A stretch of DNA of 64,000 bases, from the NCBI RefSeq assembly GCF_010894435.1, contig NZ_JAAIXZ010000009.1, positions 401,523 through 465,522 of the forward strand. The letters are read 5' to 3'. Source of the stretch: Pyxidicoccus trucidator. GTDB lineage: Bacteria; Myxococcota; Myxococcia; Myxococcales; Myxococcaceae. Below the pieces are notes generated by a model that saw nothing but the letters and a program-made list of their open reading frames with translations, did no database searches and was not told where the DNA came from. Shown piece by piece: positions 46,282-62,431 of the stretch. Numbering within the stretch: the stretch's first letter is position 1; each line of letters opens with the position of its first letter. Both the position numbers and the translations under genes were made by a program.

Positions 46282-47043
46282 CTAGAGCTTTTCCAGCAAC
46301 CTCCGGCAGTCATCCTTCATCTGGTGTTCAGCGGGCTTCGCTTTCGTCTCACAACCCGCGAAGGCCGCCTTCGCCTCGTCCACCTGGCCCCGCTTCGCCT
46401 GGCACACGCCCTCGCGCATGTAGGCATCCGCCGTCTCCGGGCAGCTCTCCCGGTAGCGGGTGAACTGGCGGCAGGCGTCGTCCGTGCGCCCCGTCTCGTC
46501 GTAGATGAGGCCCAGGTTCTTGTAGCCGAGGCAGAACGAGGGGTTCGTCGTCACCGCCGCCTTGATGTTTTCCAGCGCGCGGTCCGTCTCGCCCTTCTTG
46601 TAGTACGCCCAGCCCATGTTGCCCTGAGCGATGTAGGGCGTCGGGTAGACCATGTCGTTGAGGACCTGCTCGTAGAGCTTGATGGCCTGGTCATACCGGC
46701 CCTGGTCCAGGTGCACGTTGGCCAGGTTGTTGCGCGCCTCGGAGAACGTGGGACGGACCTTGAGGGCCCGCTCGTAGTGGGTCACGGCCTCGTCCGGCCG
46801 GCGGAAGGCCAGGTGCAGCAGCAGCCCCATGGCGTTGTTGGCCTCGGGGTAGTCCGGGTCATTCTCCAGCGACTGCTGCAGCTCGCGCACCGCGTCCTGC
46901 ATGTGGCCCTGCTGCTGCGCCTGGAGGGCCAGGTCGTAGTGGATCTCCGCGCTCCGCCGCTCCTTCTCCGTCGGAGTGTGGGCACAACCAGCGGACACCA
47001 GGAGGAGCGCGAGCGAGCAGGACGCGAGGGCGAGGCGGGACAT
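46282..47043 (-). CDS. tgl: TPR lipoprotein of Tgl/PilF type
   Basis: A 253-residue lipoprotein with signal SRLALASCSLALLLVSAGC. The mature part is built of about six TPR units, for example IHYDLALQAQQQGHMQDAVR, YERALKVRPTFSEARNNLAN and AVTTNPSFCLGYKNLGLIYD. Size, lipidation and TPR count agree with Tgl, the outer-membrane lipoprotein that allows PilQ secretin assembly for type IV pili and social motility in Myxococcus xanthus, and with PilF/PilW of other bacteria. The symbol rests on this resemblance, not on a search. No other pilus gene is adjacent. Confidence 0.65.
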   Translation of the reverse strand: MSRLALASCSLALLLVSAGCAHTPTEKERRSAEIHYDLALQAQQQGHMQDAVRELQQSLENDPDYPEANNAMGLLLHLAFRRPDEAVTHYERALKVRPTFSEARNNLANVHLDQGRYDQAIKLYEQVLNDMVYPTPYIAQGNMGWAYYKKGETDRALENIKAAVTTNPSFCLGYKNLGLIYDETGRTDDACRQFTRYRESCPETADAYMREGVCQAKRGQVDEAKAAFAGCETKAKPAEHQMKDDCRRLLEKL

Positions 47044-47077
47044 GGGGCGATGGGCTCTCAGCGGGAGAAAGGGGGGT

Positions 47078-47542
47078 TCAGAAGGCGGCGAGGAAGCGGC
47101 CCAGCGTGGTGGTGACGTTCTTCTTCTCCTCGGCGCGCGCCACCACGGCGGGCACGAGCTTCGGGTCCTTGAAGAACACGGGCAGCGTCTTGAGCCACTC
47201 GTCCTGCTGTGGGGGCGGCGCGGCGCGCCAGTTGGCGTCGTCCATCATGAAGCCGAGCGACTCCACGAAGGCCAGCGCGTCGCCCTCGTCTTCGCGGTAC
47301 TCGTCCGCGTTGCTGTTGCGCCGGCCGGACAGGTACACCGCGCAGTCCCCGGCCTCGGCCAGATAGAGGTACACGAAGACGGCGGCGCCCTGCCCGCCGC
47401 GAATGCCCACGACGAAGGCCTGCGCCGGCCCGGCCTGCTTGCCGGGAATGGCCACGTGCGGCGTGTTGAGGGAGGTGTGCAGCGCGAGGATCTGCTCCCG
47501 CGTGGCGGGCAGGCCGCGGTAGCGCTCGTCGAGGTTGAACAC
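47078..47542 (-). CDS. Unknown 154-residue soluble protein
   Basis: Not recognised. A 154-residue protein with no signal peptide, starting with GTG at 47542 (FNLDERYRGLPATREQILAL). It contains a hydrophobic beta segment (GGQGAAVFVYLYLAEAGDCA), an Arg-Asp-Glu patch (YLSGRRNSNADEYREDEGDA) and a helical C-terminus (FFKDPKLVPAVVARAEEKKN). It lies 36 bases after an exported protein gene and 34 bases before the Tgl-like gene on the same strand, so an envelope- or pilus-related role is possible. Codon use is typical of the window, supporting a real gene. Confidence 0.7.
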   Translation of the reverse strand: MFNLDERYRGLPATREQILALHTSLNTPHVAIPGKQAGPAQAFVVGIRGGQGAAVFVYLYLAEAGDCAVYLSGRRNSNADEYREDEGDALAFVESLGFMMDDANWRAAPPPQQDEWLKTLPVFFKDPKLVPAVVARAEEKKNVTTTLGRFLAAF

Positions 47543-47578
47543 GGTGGTGTCTCCGTTACCGGAAAAGCCCCTCGCCCG

Positions 47579-48289
47579 TCAGCGCGTGGTGAGGGTGTAC
47601 TCCTGCGTGGCGTCCTGCGCGTCCGCCGCCGTCTTCTGGAAGCGGATGAGGGGGTTGTCGATCATCACATTGCCACCGCCCTCGTTGCCCTCGCCAATGA
47701 TGACCCGGAATACGTGGCCGGGCGAATTGCTGCGCCGGCTTCCGGTGAGGACCTTCCGGGCAATCAGCGTCACCGTGTTCGCCCCGGGCAACAGGTGACG
47801 CGTGATGTCGGACACCACCTGGTCATCGTTGCCGCGCAGCTTCTGCAGCCACTTGGAGTTCACGAACACGTCGATGTCGTACTCGGTCATCCCCGGCACC
47901 GTCTGCTCCGTCACCAGGAAGTAGCGCTGGGTGATGCGCCCCGGCGTGGGGGAGGGAGCCACGGCCGGAGCCGCCGGCGCGGCGCCCGCGACGGGGGCCG
48001 CCGCCGGAGCTGGCGCCGTGGGCGCGGGAGCCACCGCCTGCGGCGCGGGGGCCGGCGTCGGGGCCGTGGCCACGGGCGCGGGCGGCGTCACCGTCGTCAC
48101 CCGGGCCGCGTAGCCGGGCGCGTCGATGTGGACATTGCCGGCCTCGTCGATGCGGACGGTGGCCTTCTCGAACTTCTGGTTGGTGACGCCGTCAATCTTG
48201 ACGCCATTGAGGAAGACGGAGCCGGCGAGCGCCCCGGTGGGGGCGAGGGCCAGCACGGCGAGAGCAACGCTCGAAAGCAGGCGATTCAT
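47579..48289 (-). CDS. Exported Pro/Ala-rich protein, unknown function
   Basis: A 236-residue protein with a signal peptide (LLSSVALAVLALAPTGALAG). A short strand-rich piece follows (VFLNGVKIDGVTNQKFEKAT), then about 50 residues of Ala/Pro/Val low complexity, then a beta-rich C-terminal domain (TEYDIDVFVNSKWLQKLRGN, LLPGANTVTLIARKVLTGSR). The good AGGAGA site 7 bases before ATG 48289 fixes the start. The spacer suggests two domains held apart in the periplasm. No family was recognised. Confidence 0.75.
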   Translation of the reverse strand: MNRLLSSVALAVLALAPTGALAGSVFLNGVKIDGVTNQKFEKATVRIDEAGNVHIDAPGYAARVTTVTPPAPVATAPTPAPAPQAVAPAPTAPAPAAAPVAGAAPAAPAVAPSPTPGRITQRYFLVTEQTVPGMTEYDIDVFVNSKWLQKLRGNDDQVVSDITRHLLPGANTVTLIARKVLTGSRRSNSPGHVFRVIIGEGNEGGGNVMIDNPLIRFQKTAADAQDATQEYTLTTR

Positions 48290-48416
48290 GCGGGTCTCTC
48301 CTGGGAATCTCCAACAGTCCCGGGCACTTGCAACGCTTAGCGCACCCCAGGGGAAGGGACAAGGCGCGCGTGTACCCGGTTGGAGCGGCCGGGCCGCCCG
48401 GAGATTCACCCGCCTG

Positions 48417-49166
48417 TCAGGGGGCCGGCTGGACGGGCTCCGGGGGCAGCTCGCGCTGGGCCAGGGCCCAGTCGCCGCCCAGGCCGTGGCCTTCGCGGAA
48501 GCGCCGGAAGTCCCGCCGCACCGCGCGGGGGTAGCGCCGGAAGCGCTCCAGCTCCCCCTGTTTGATGGCGGTGCGGATGCGGGTGGGACCGGCGTTGTAG
48601 GCCATCAGGGCCAGCTCCAGGTCCCCACCGAAGCGCTCCTGCAGCGAGCTCAGGTAGCGGATGCCCAGGCGCACACAGAGTGCGGGGTCCGCCGTCACCT
48701 CCTCGCGGGACAGCCGCAGGCCCGCCTTCTCCGCCAGGAAGTGGAGCGTGCTCGGCTTGATCTGCATCAGCCCGCGCGCGCCCTTCTCGGAGATGGCCTC
48801 CTCCTCGAAGTCGGACTCCACATCGATGAGGGCCAGGATGAGCAGCGGATCATACTTCGTGAGTCGGGCCTCCTCGGCGATGGCCTGCCCGAGCTGCCGG
48901 CGCAGGGTGAGCCCCAGGTCCGGGGCCCGCCGCGCCAGCACCGCATCGATGAGGGCCGCCTCGGGCGAGGAGTGCTCCGCCGCCACCACCTCCGGCACCA
49001 CGGGCGGCGCCGGGCGCTGGTCCAGCAGCGGCACCACCCGCGCGGACACGACGAGCGCCACCCCCGCCAGCAGCGGGAGCCGGGAGCAGCCAGAGCTCAG
49101 GGCGTGGAGATGTTCGAAGAGCCGCGTGCCGAAAGACCTCCCGCCCGTCCGGGCGGGGGCTTTCAC
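48417..49166 (-). CDS. Lytic transglycosylase, SLT domain
   Basis: A 249-residue murein-cleaving enzyme. One N-terminal hydrophobic segment (LPLLAGVALVVSARVVPLL) works as a signal or anchor. The SLT domain is clear: LALIDVESDFEEEAISEKGA with the catalytic Glu in VESDF, then GLMQIKPST and LALMAYNAGPTRIRTA. The gene starts with GTG overlapping the TGA of the phasin-like gene (GTGA). The role is in peptidoglycan turnover or making room for envelope machines; here it sits in a group with envelope proteins. Confidence 0.9.
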   Translation of the reverse strand: MKAPARTGGRSFGTRLFEHLHALSSGCSRLPLLAGVALVVSARVVPLLDQRPAPPVVPEVVAAEHSSPEAALIDAVLARRAPDLGLTLRRQLGQAIAEEARLTKYDPLLILALIDVESDFEEEAISEKGARGLMQIKPSTLHFLAEKAGLRLSREEVTADPALCVRLGIRYLSSLQERFGGDLELALMAYNAGPTRIRTAIKQGELERFRRYPRAVRRDFRRFREGHGLGGDWALAQRELPPEPVQPAP

Positions 49167-49513
49167 TTGCGCTGCTCCAGTTCCTGGATGCGCTCGGCGA
49201 GCCGGTCCAACCGCGTGCCGAACGACGACAGCTCCTCACGACGGGGCAGCTTCAGCCGGGTGAGGGCCAGGCGCACACGCTCTTCGACGTTGTGCTCCAG
49301 GTCCTTGCGGTGTCCGGCCAGCCGCTCGGTGAAGTCACGCGCCTGCCGCTTCACCTCTTCCTGGCTCCAGCCGGCCACCGCCGCCACGCGCTGCACGGCG
49401 CGGGAGGCTTCCTCCTCCGCCGTGTTCACCGCCAGCAGGGCCTGACTCCAGAGCTTCTCGAAGGTCTCCGCGACGGCGTTCTTCTCTCGGGGGGCCTCGG
49501 GCTTGTTGTCCAT
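49163..49513 (-). CDS. Phasin-like coiled-coil protein (short)
   Basis: A 116-residue highly charged helical protein (AETFEKLWSQALLAVNTAEE, RLDRLAERIQELEQRK) resembling the poly(3-hydroxyalkanoate) granule-associated/phasin family. The start at 49513 has GGAG upstream. It overlaps the transglycosylase gene and follows a second, longer phasin-like gene. No PHA synthase is in the window, so granule binding is not shown. Confidence 0.7.
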   Translation of the reverse strand: MDNKPEAPREKNAVAETFEKLWSQALLAVNTAEEEASRAVQRVAAVAGWSQEEVKRQARDFTERLAGHRKDLEHNVEERVRLALTRLKLPRREELSSFGTRLDRLAERIQELEQRK

Positions 49514-49682
49514 GGGTCTCTCCGGGAGTGGGTCCCCCGGGCCGCCTGGCCCGGAAGGGTCGAGGAACGGCCGAAGTAAGCACACCCCCGACGTGAAGGG
49601 AACGACGGTGAGCCCCCTCCCCCGCCCTGAGTCCACTCAAGGAAAGGGGAGGTGATACCCACCGTCACAGGTTCTACGTTCT

Positions 49683-50189
49683 TCAGGCCCGCGGGGGCGA
49701 CGACGGGCTGCTGGACGGCTTGGCGCCGCTCACCCGGCGGACCGGCTTCAGCAGCGCGTCCACCTTGCGCGACAGCTTCGCCAGCTCCTTGTTGAGGTCC
49801 TTGAGCTGGGCCTGGCTGGCCACGCCCACCGCCTCCACCACCTTCGTCTGGACGGTGTCCAGCCGCTTGCGAAGCTCGGTGCCGGCCGCGTCCACCTTCT
49901 TGCCCAGCTCCTGCACGCGCGGGTCCGCCAGCAGCTCACCGGCCTGCAGCTTGCCCCACAGCACCTGGGCCTCCTTCGCCGCCTCCTGGCCGCGGCTCTC
50001 CAGCGTCTTCACCACCTTCTGCGCCTCGCCCTCCAGCTCCTCGATGCGCTTCTGCGCCACGGCCAGCTGCGCCTTCAGGAACGTCTCCACCTGCGCAAGT
50101 CCGCTCTTCGCGGCCTCGGTGGCGGTGGCGGTGGCCTCCACCTTCGTGGTCTCCGTCGTGGTCTCGGTCGTCTCGTGCTTCGCGGTCAT
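49683..50189 (-). CDS. Phasin-like coiled-coil protein (long)
   Basis: A 168-residue protein with a Thr/Glu-rich start (ETTETTTETTKVEATATATE), a long Ala/Lys/Glu amphipathic helix (FLKAQLAVAQKRIEELEGEA) and a basic, Ser/Pro-rich end. This is the layout of phasin or apolipoprotein-like proteins. GGGGAGG lies 5 bases before the ATG. A promoter-like pair stands about 70 bases upstream and the rpoC terminator before that, so it probably heads a new transcription unit with the genes down to the transglycosylase. Confidence 0.72.
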   Translation of the reverse strand: MTAKHETTETTTETTKVEATATATEAAKSGLAQVETFLKAQLAVAQKRIEELEGEAQKVVKTLESRGQEAAKEAQVLWGKLQAGELLADPRVQELGKKVDAAGTELRKRLDTVQTKVVEAVGVASQAQLKDLNKELAKLSRKVDALLKPVRRVSGAKPSSSPSSPPRA

Positions 50190-50257
50190 ACCGTCCTCCC
50201 CTTTTCATCCCGGTCGTGCCGGGCGGTAGCCAGCTGCGTCAATCAGCTTCGTGCCCT

Positions 50258-50286
50258 GACTTAACGCAGCGCGCCATGACCGTCAA
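50258..50286 (-). promoter_or_regulatory. Promoter-like pair before the phasin genes
   Basis: On the minus strand TTGACG (50281-50286) and TAAGTC (50258-50263) are exactly 17 bases apart. The pair lies between the rpoC terminator and the long phasin gene, giving a predicted leader of roughly 60 bases. A second TTGACT overlaps just upstream. Confidence 0.45.
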
Positions 50287-50319
50287 GTCAACCTGCGCAG
50301 AAATCACGGATACCCCGCC

Positions 50320-50362
50320 AAAAAGAAAACCGCCGCCCCGGTGTGGACACCGGAGGCGGCGG
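50320..50362 (-). terminator. Intrinsic terminator after rpoC
   Basis: Read on the minus strand, an 8-bp GC stem (CCGCCGCC / GGCGGCGG) continues through a nearly perfect CCGGTGTCCACACCGG core and is followed by TTTTCTTTTT. This is a classical rho-independent terminator, about 40 bases past the rpoC stop, and closes the rplKAJL-rpoBC transcript. Confidence 0.92.
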
Positions 50363-50403
50363 CAGTCTTCAGCGGAGCGCCCTTCCGGGCGGCCGGGTGC
50401 GGA

Positions 50404-54615
<4,212 letters not shown>

Positions 54616-54686
54616 GTTGCCTCCGAAATCTCGTTAGGCGCCCCACTCGGGGGTCGCCAGCTGATTCGGGCCCCCGCCCTGGACCC

Positions 54687-54722
54687 GGCCGCGCCCGCCC
54701 CTCGAAGGGGCGGCGGGCGGCC
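54687..54722 (-). other. GC hairpin in the rpoB-rpoC spacer
   Basis: GGCCGCGCCCGCCCCT pairs with AGGGGCGGCGGGCGGCC across a CGA loop, with small mismatches. There is no T-run. It may be an RNA processing or stability element between rpoB and rpoC. Confidence 0.5.
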
Positions 54723-54748
54723 GGTCAGGCGGGCGCTCCGGCTCTGAA

Positions 54749-58981
<4,233 letters not shown>

Positions 58982-59067
58982 TCTGGCTCCGGGGACGACT
59001 GCTCGGGCGGGCAAACATCAGTAACGCGCGGCGGCGCCGGGAAATTTGTAACTGTCAAATGGGCAAA

Positions 59068-59096
59068 GCCGGCACCCCCTCGCTGGGAGCGCCGGC
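59068..59096 (-). promoter_or_regulatory. Hairpin in the rplL-rpoB spacer (attenuator-like)
   Basis: On the minus strand GCCGGCGCTCCC pairs with GGGGGTGCCGGC around AGCGA (12 pairs including two G-T), followed by TTTG. Its position equals that of the partial terminator between rplL and rpoB in E. coli, which lowers polymerase-subunit transcription relative to ribosomal proteins. The same function here is inference. Confidence 0.5.
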
Positions 59097-59124
59097 CTGC
59101 TCATCCGGTCAGGAGGCTGCCTGA

Positions 59125-59143
59125 AAATTCCCGGAAAACCGGG
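59125..59143 (-). terminator. Small hairpin with T-rich tail after rplL
   Basis: CCCGG-TTTT-CCGGG followed by AATTTT on the minus strand, 16 bases past the rplL stop. The stem is only 5 bp, so it is likely a weak or partial terminator acting with the larger hairpin just downstream. Confidence 0.45.
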
Positions 59144-59158
59144 CAGCCCCTGTAGGCG

Positions 59159-59530
59159 TTACTTGACTTCGACGGTGGCGCCAGCCGCGGTGAGCTGGTC
59201 CTTGATCTTCTTGGCGTCGTCCTTGTTGACGCCTTCCTTGACGTTCTTCGGGGCGCCCTCGACCAGGTCCTTGGCCTCCTTCAGGCCCAGGCCGGTGATG
59301 GCGCGGATCTCCTTGATGACGTTGATCTTGTTGGCGCCGGCGTTGGCCAGCACCACCGTGAACTCCGTCTTCTCCTCGGCGGGAGCGGCGGCGGCGGCGG
59401 CCGGGCCGGCGGCCACGGCGACGGCAGCGGCGGAGACGCCCCACTTGGACTCCAGCTGCTTCACCAGCTCCGCAGCCTCCATGACGGTCAGCGAGGAGAG
59501 CTGGTCAACAATCGAATTCAGGTCAGCCAT
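59159..59530 (-). CDS. rplL: 50S ribosomal protein L7/L12
   Basis: The 123-residue stalk protein: N-terminal dimerisation helices (LNSIVDQLSSLTVMEAAELV), an Ala-rich hinge (AAGPAAAAAAPAEEKTEFTV) and the globular C-terminal domain that touches translation factors (IKEIRAITGLGLKEAKDLVE, KIKDQLTAAGATVEVK). Standard order after rplJ. Confidence 0.99.
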   Translation of the reverse strand: MADLNSIVDQLSSLTVMEAAELVKQLESKWGVSAAAVAVAAGPAAAAAAPAEEKTEFTVVLANAGANKINVIKEIRAITGLGLKEAKDLVEGAPKNVKEGVNKDDAKKIKDQLTAAGATVEVK

Positions 59531-59631
59531 TGAACTGTGTCCTTCTGGTTTCGACTAACGGCCCCCATCCCCCGAGGGGAGGTACGGCCGAAGGGTGTTG
59601 GTAGGAAAACTTCTCGGTTGGATGAGGGAAA

Positions 59632-60153
59632 CTACCCCTGCGACTTGTCCGCGTGGGCCTGCAGCACCCGCGCGAGCTGGGAACCCGGGGCGGCAATCGT
59701 CCGGACCAGCTTGCCTGCCGGCTGGTTCAGCATGCCCAGCAGCTGGGCGCGCAGCTCCGGCAGACCCGGCAGCTTCGCCAGGGCCTTCACGCCGTTGACG
59801 TCGACCTTGCGGCCTTCGACGACGGCGACGCGGATCTTGATCTTGTCCTCGAGGTCCTTCGTGAACTCGGTCAGGATCTTCGCCGGGGCCACCACATCGC
59901 CGTAGCTGATGCACAGGGCCACGGGGCCCGTGAAGTCATCGGCGATGACCGACACGGACGTGCCCTGCGCCGCACGGCGCGCCAGCGTGTTCTTGATGAC
60001 CTTGTACTCGACGCCGCCCTCGCGGAACTTCTTGCGCAGCTTCGTCACCGTCTCCACGTCCACCTTGGAGAACTCGGCGACAACGGCCGACTTGGTCCGC
60101 GAGAACTTCTCGTGGAGCTCCTTGATCATCTCTTCCTTCTCGCTCTTCAGCAC
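59632..60153 (-). CDS. rplJ: 50S ribosomal protein L10
   Basis: The 173-residue stalk base protein that carries L7/L12 dimers (KEEMIKELHEKFSRTKSAVV, EFSKVDVETVTKLRKKFREG, YKVIKNTLARRAA). It starts with GTG at 60153 behind an excellent AAGGAGGTGA. The long leader before it has features of the L10 autoregulation site, so L10 probably represses its own translation. Confidence 0.98.
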   Translation of the reverse strand: MLKSEKEEMIKELHEKFSRTKSAVVAEFSKVDVETVTKLRKKFREGGVEYKVIKNTLARRAAQGTSVSVIADDFTGPVALCISYGDVVAPAKILTEFTKDLEDKIKIRVAVVEGRKVDVNGVKALAKLPGLPELRAQLLGMLNQPAGKLVRTIAAPGSQLARVLQAHADKSQG

Positions 60154-60416
60154 TTTGACTCACCTCCTTCTTGGCCCGCCCCAATCAGGACGGGCGTGAT
60201 GCCTGGGCCAAAGTGGCAGAGCGAGAGGAGCCTCCGAGAGGCACCACACCGCACCCTCAGTCTCGGCAGGGCTGACCTTACGGTCGTTTGAACCCCGGGT
60301 TGAGAGAACCGCCCGACCGGTTGCCCGGTTCCCAACGGGACATGTCCGCTCTTCCCTGGGTCCCTGCTGTCATGAACCAGGTCGGAACACCGCGTCTCGC
60401 GACGTGGCGCTCCAAT
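60154..60416 (-). ncRNA. L10-leader-like region before rplJ
   Basis: This is most of the 392-base spacer between rplA and rplJ, without any gene. Read on the minus strand it holds GACCGTAAGGTC (a small stem at 60274-60285), then GCCGAGACTGAGGGTGC and several GC stems before the rplJ Shine-Dalgarno, a succession like the L10 leader that binds the L10-L7/L12 complex in other bacteria. The match was made by eye; a covariance-model search would settle it. Confidence 0.45.
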
Positions 60417-60445
60417 TGCAAAAGCCGGGGGCCTATACCCCCGGC
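60417..60445 (-). terminator. Intrinsic terminator/attenuator between rplA and rplJ
   Basis: On the minus strand GCCGGGGG pairs perfectly with CCCCCGGC around a 6-base loop and is followed by TTTTGCAATT. It stands about 100 bases past the rplA stop. It either ends the rplKA transcript, with a new promoter in the L10 leader, or acts as an attenuator that partly separates rplKA from rplJL-rpoBC. In the 100 bases between the rplA stop and this stem nothing else was recognised. Confidence 0.75.
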
Positions 60446-60545
60446 TTCAGCAAAGATCCAGAACTTTCGAACCTGTGACGTCAGACGGGCGACGGGCCTG
60501 ACGACCCCGTTGGGGGTCTCACGCCCGCCTGCCCTCCTTGGCCGC

Positions 60546-61259
60546 CTAGCGGTGGCGAGCCTGGATTTCCGTGGTGTCGAGCTTGATGCCCGGCCCCATC
60601 GTCGTGGAGATGGCGATGCCCTGGAGGTAGACGCCCTTGGCGGTGGCCGGCTTGAGCTTCATCACCAGGTCCACCAGCGCGTTGAAGTTGGCCTCGAGCT
60701 TGTCCTGCTCGAAGGAGGCCTTGCCCATCTTCGCGTGGACGATACCGGCCTTCTCGGCGCGGAAGTCGACCTTACCGCCCTTGGCGTCGCGAACGGCCTT
60801 GGCGACGTCCATGGTGACGGTGCCCACCTTCGGGTTGGGCATGAGGCCGCGGGGGCCGAGCACCTTACCGAGGCGACCGACGACACCCATCATGTCCGGG
60901 GTGGCGATGACGGTGTCGAAGTCGAGGAAGCCCTCCTCGATGCGCTTCTGGAGGTCCTCGGCGCCGACGATGTCCGCACCAGCGTTGCCGGCCTCCGTCG
61001 CGCGCTCGCCCTTGGCGAACACGGCCACGCGCACGGTGGCGCCGGTGCCGTGCGGGAGCACCACGGCGCCACGGACCATCTGGTCCGCGTGCTTCGGGTC
61101 CACGCCCAGGTTGATGGCGACATCCACCGTCTGGTCGTACTTGGAGGCACGCGCCTCCACCGTCTTCTTCAAGAGCGCGAAGCCCTCGGAGATCGGGTAA
61201 CGCTTCTCGCGGTCCACCAGCGCGGCGGCCGCACGGAACTTCTTCCCATTCTGAGCCAT
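60546..61259 (-). CDS. rplA: 50S ribosomal protein L1
   Basis: The 237-residue L1 stalk protein: KKFRAAAALVDREKRYPISE, VDVAINLGVDPKHADQMVRG, GVVGRLGKVLGPRGLMPNPK, and the L1 signature region GTVTMDVAKAV. AAGGA precedes the ATG at 61259. It follows rplK by 37 bases. Confidence 0.98.
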   Translation of the reverse strand: MAQNGKKFRAAAALVDREKRYPISEGFALLKKTVEARASKYDQTVDVAINLGVDPKHADQMVRGAVVLPHGTGATVRVAVFAKGERATEAGNAGADIVGAEDLQKRIEEGFLDFDTVIATPDMMGVVGRLGKVLGPRGLMPNPKVGTVTMDVAKAVRDAKGGKVDFRAEKAGIVHAKMGKASFEQDKLEANFNALVDLVMKLKPATAKGVYLQGIAISTTMGPGIKLDTTEIQARHR

Positions 61260-61296
61260 GACAGAAATCCTTGTCGTGAGTGGGGTGGGCGGCGGC

Positions 61297-61743
61297 CTAG
61301 CCGACCACGTCGATGCCCATGGAGCGCGCGGTGCCAGCAATGGTGTTCATGCAGGCCTCGAGCGACGCGGCGGTGGTGTCCTGGATCTTCTTCTTGGCGA
61401 TGTCCTCGAGCTGAGCGCGGGTGATCTGACCCACCTTCTCCTTGCCCGGCTTCTTCGCGCCAGAACCCTTCTTCTTGTCGGTGTGCAGGCCCGCCGCCTT
61501 CTTGATGAGGATGGCCGCGGGAGGCGTCTTCAGGATGAAGGTGAAGGAGCGGTCCGCATACACGGTGATGATCACCGGGATGATGAGCCCTTCCTTGGCC
61601 TCCGCCTGCGTCTTGGCGTTGAACTGCTTGCAGAACTCCATGATGTTCACGCCCTGCTGACCGAGCGCGGGGCCGATCGGCGGGGCGGGGTTCGCCTTGC
61701 CGGCGGGAATCTGCAGCTTGACCTGTCCTGTGACCTTCTTCAT
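61297..61743 (-). CDS. rplK: 50S ribosomal protein L11
   Basis: The 148-residue L11 protein: VKLQIPAGKANPAPPIGPAL, GQQGVNIMEFCKQFNAKTQA, SFTFILKTPPAAILIKKAAG, and the rRNA-binding C-terminal part ending ARSMGIDVVG. Slightly longer than E. coli L11 by a few C-terminal-domain residues. Located between nusG and rplA as usual. Confidence 0.99.
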   Translation of the reverse strand: MKKVTGQVKLQIPAGKANPAPPIGPALGQQGVNIMEFCKQFNAKTQAEAKEGLIIPVIITVYADRSFTFILKTPPAAILIKKAAGLHTDKKKGSGAKKPGKEKVGQITRAQLEDIAKKKIQDTTAASLEACMNTIAGTARSMGIDVVG

Positions 61744-61845
61744 CGGCTGACGACTGCCTTTCGAGGGGGTGGTACCAGCGGGCCGCCAGACGGGGAGGCC
61801 CTCCCACCCATGGGTCCGCGCCCGTCACCGGGCACGGAAGCGCGT

Positions 61846-61877
61846 GCGGCGCGGCCTCCAGATGGAGGGCGCGCCGC
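61846..61877. repeat. 15-bp inverted repeat between nusG and rplK
   Basis: GCGGCGCGGCCTCCA (61846-61860) and TGGAGGGCGCGCCGC (61863-61877) pair at 14 of 15 positions around a two-base centre, immediately after the nusG stop. No T-run follows in the minus direction. It could be a processing site or a weak pause in the nusG-rplK spacer. Confidence 0.55.
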
Positions 61878-61888
61878 GAAAACACGAG

Positions 61889-62431
61889 CTAACCGGTGGT
61901 CTTCTCCACCTGCATGAAGTCCAGCTCCACGGGGGTGGCGCGGCCGAAGATGCTCACGAGCACCTTGACCCGGCCCTTCTCCGCGTTGACCTCTTCCACC
62001 GTGCCGTTGAAGTTGGCGAACGGGCCGTCGATGACGCGCACCGTGTCACCCTCGTCGAACTGCACCTTGGGCTTCGGCTTGAGCGTGCCCTCGGAGATCT
62101 GCGAGGTGAGCCGGGCCACTTCCTGGTCGGAGATGGGCAGCGGGTTCTGGTGCTGCGCCGTGCCCGGAAAGCCGGTGATCTTCGGCGTGTTCTTCACCAG
62201 GTGGAGCGTCCGGTCGTTCAGCTCCATCTGCACGAAGATGTAGCCAGGGAAGAACTTGCGGCGAGACGTCTTCTTCTCACCCTTCACCATCTCGACGACC
62301 TGCTCCATGGGAATCAGGATTTCGCCAAACTGGTCCTGGAGCCCTTCAAGGCGCACCTTCTCCTCGAGGCTCTTCTTCGCCTGGTTCTCGAAGTTCGAGT
62401 AGGTATGGACCACGTACCATTTCATCGCCAT
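61889..62431 (-). CDS. nusG: Transcription elongation factor NusG
   Basis: A 180-residue factor with the NGN domain (KWYVVHTYSNFENQAKKSLE, GYIFVQMELNDRTLHLVKNT) and C-terminal KOW domain (VRVIDGPFANFNGTVEEVNA). The ATG at 62431 shares a base with the secE stop (TAATG), so the two are coupled, with GGGGGAAG upstream. It links polymerase to Rho or the ribosome. Confidence 0.98.
   Translation of the reverse strand: MAMKWYVVHTYSNFENQAKKSLEEKVRLEGLQDQFGEILIPMEQVVEMVKGEKKTSRRKFFPGYIFVQMELNDRTLHLVKNTPKITGFPGTAQHQNPLPISDQEVARLTSQISEGTLKPKPKVQFDEGDTVRVIDGPFANFNGTVEEVNAEKGRVKVLVSIFGRATPVELDFMQVEKTTG

Noticed and set aside
58995..59055. TTGACA on the minus strand upstream of rpoB as a separate promoter
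   Set aside because: No acceptable -10 hexamer follows at 16-18 bases; the spacer is better explained by hairpins within the operon.
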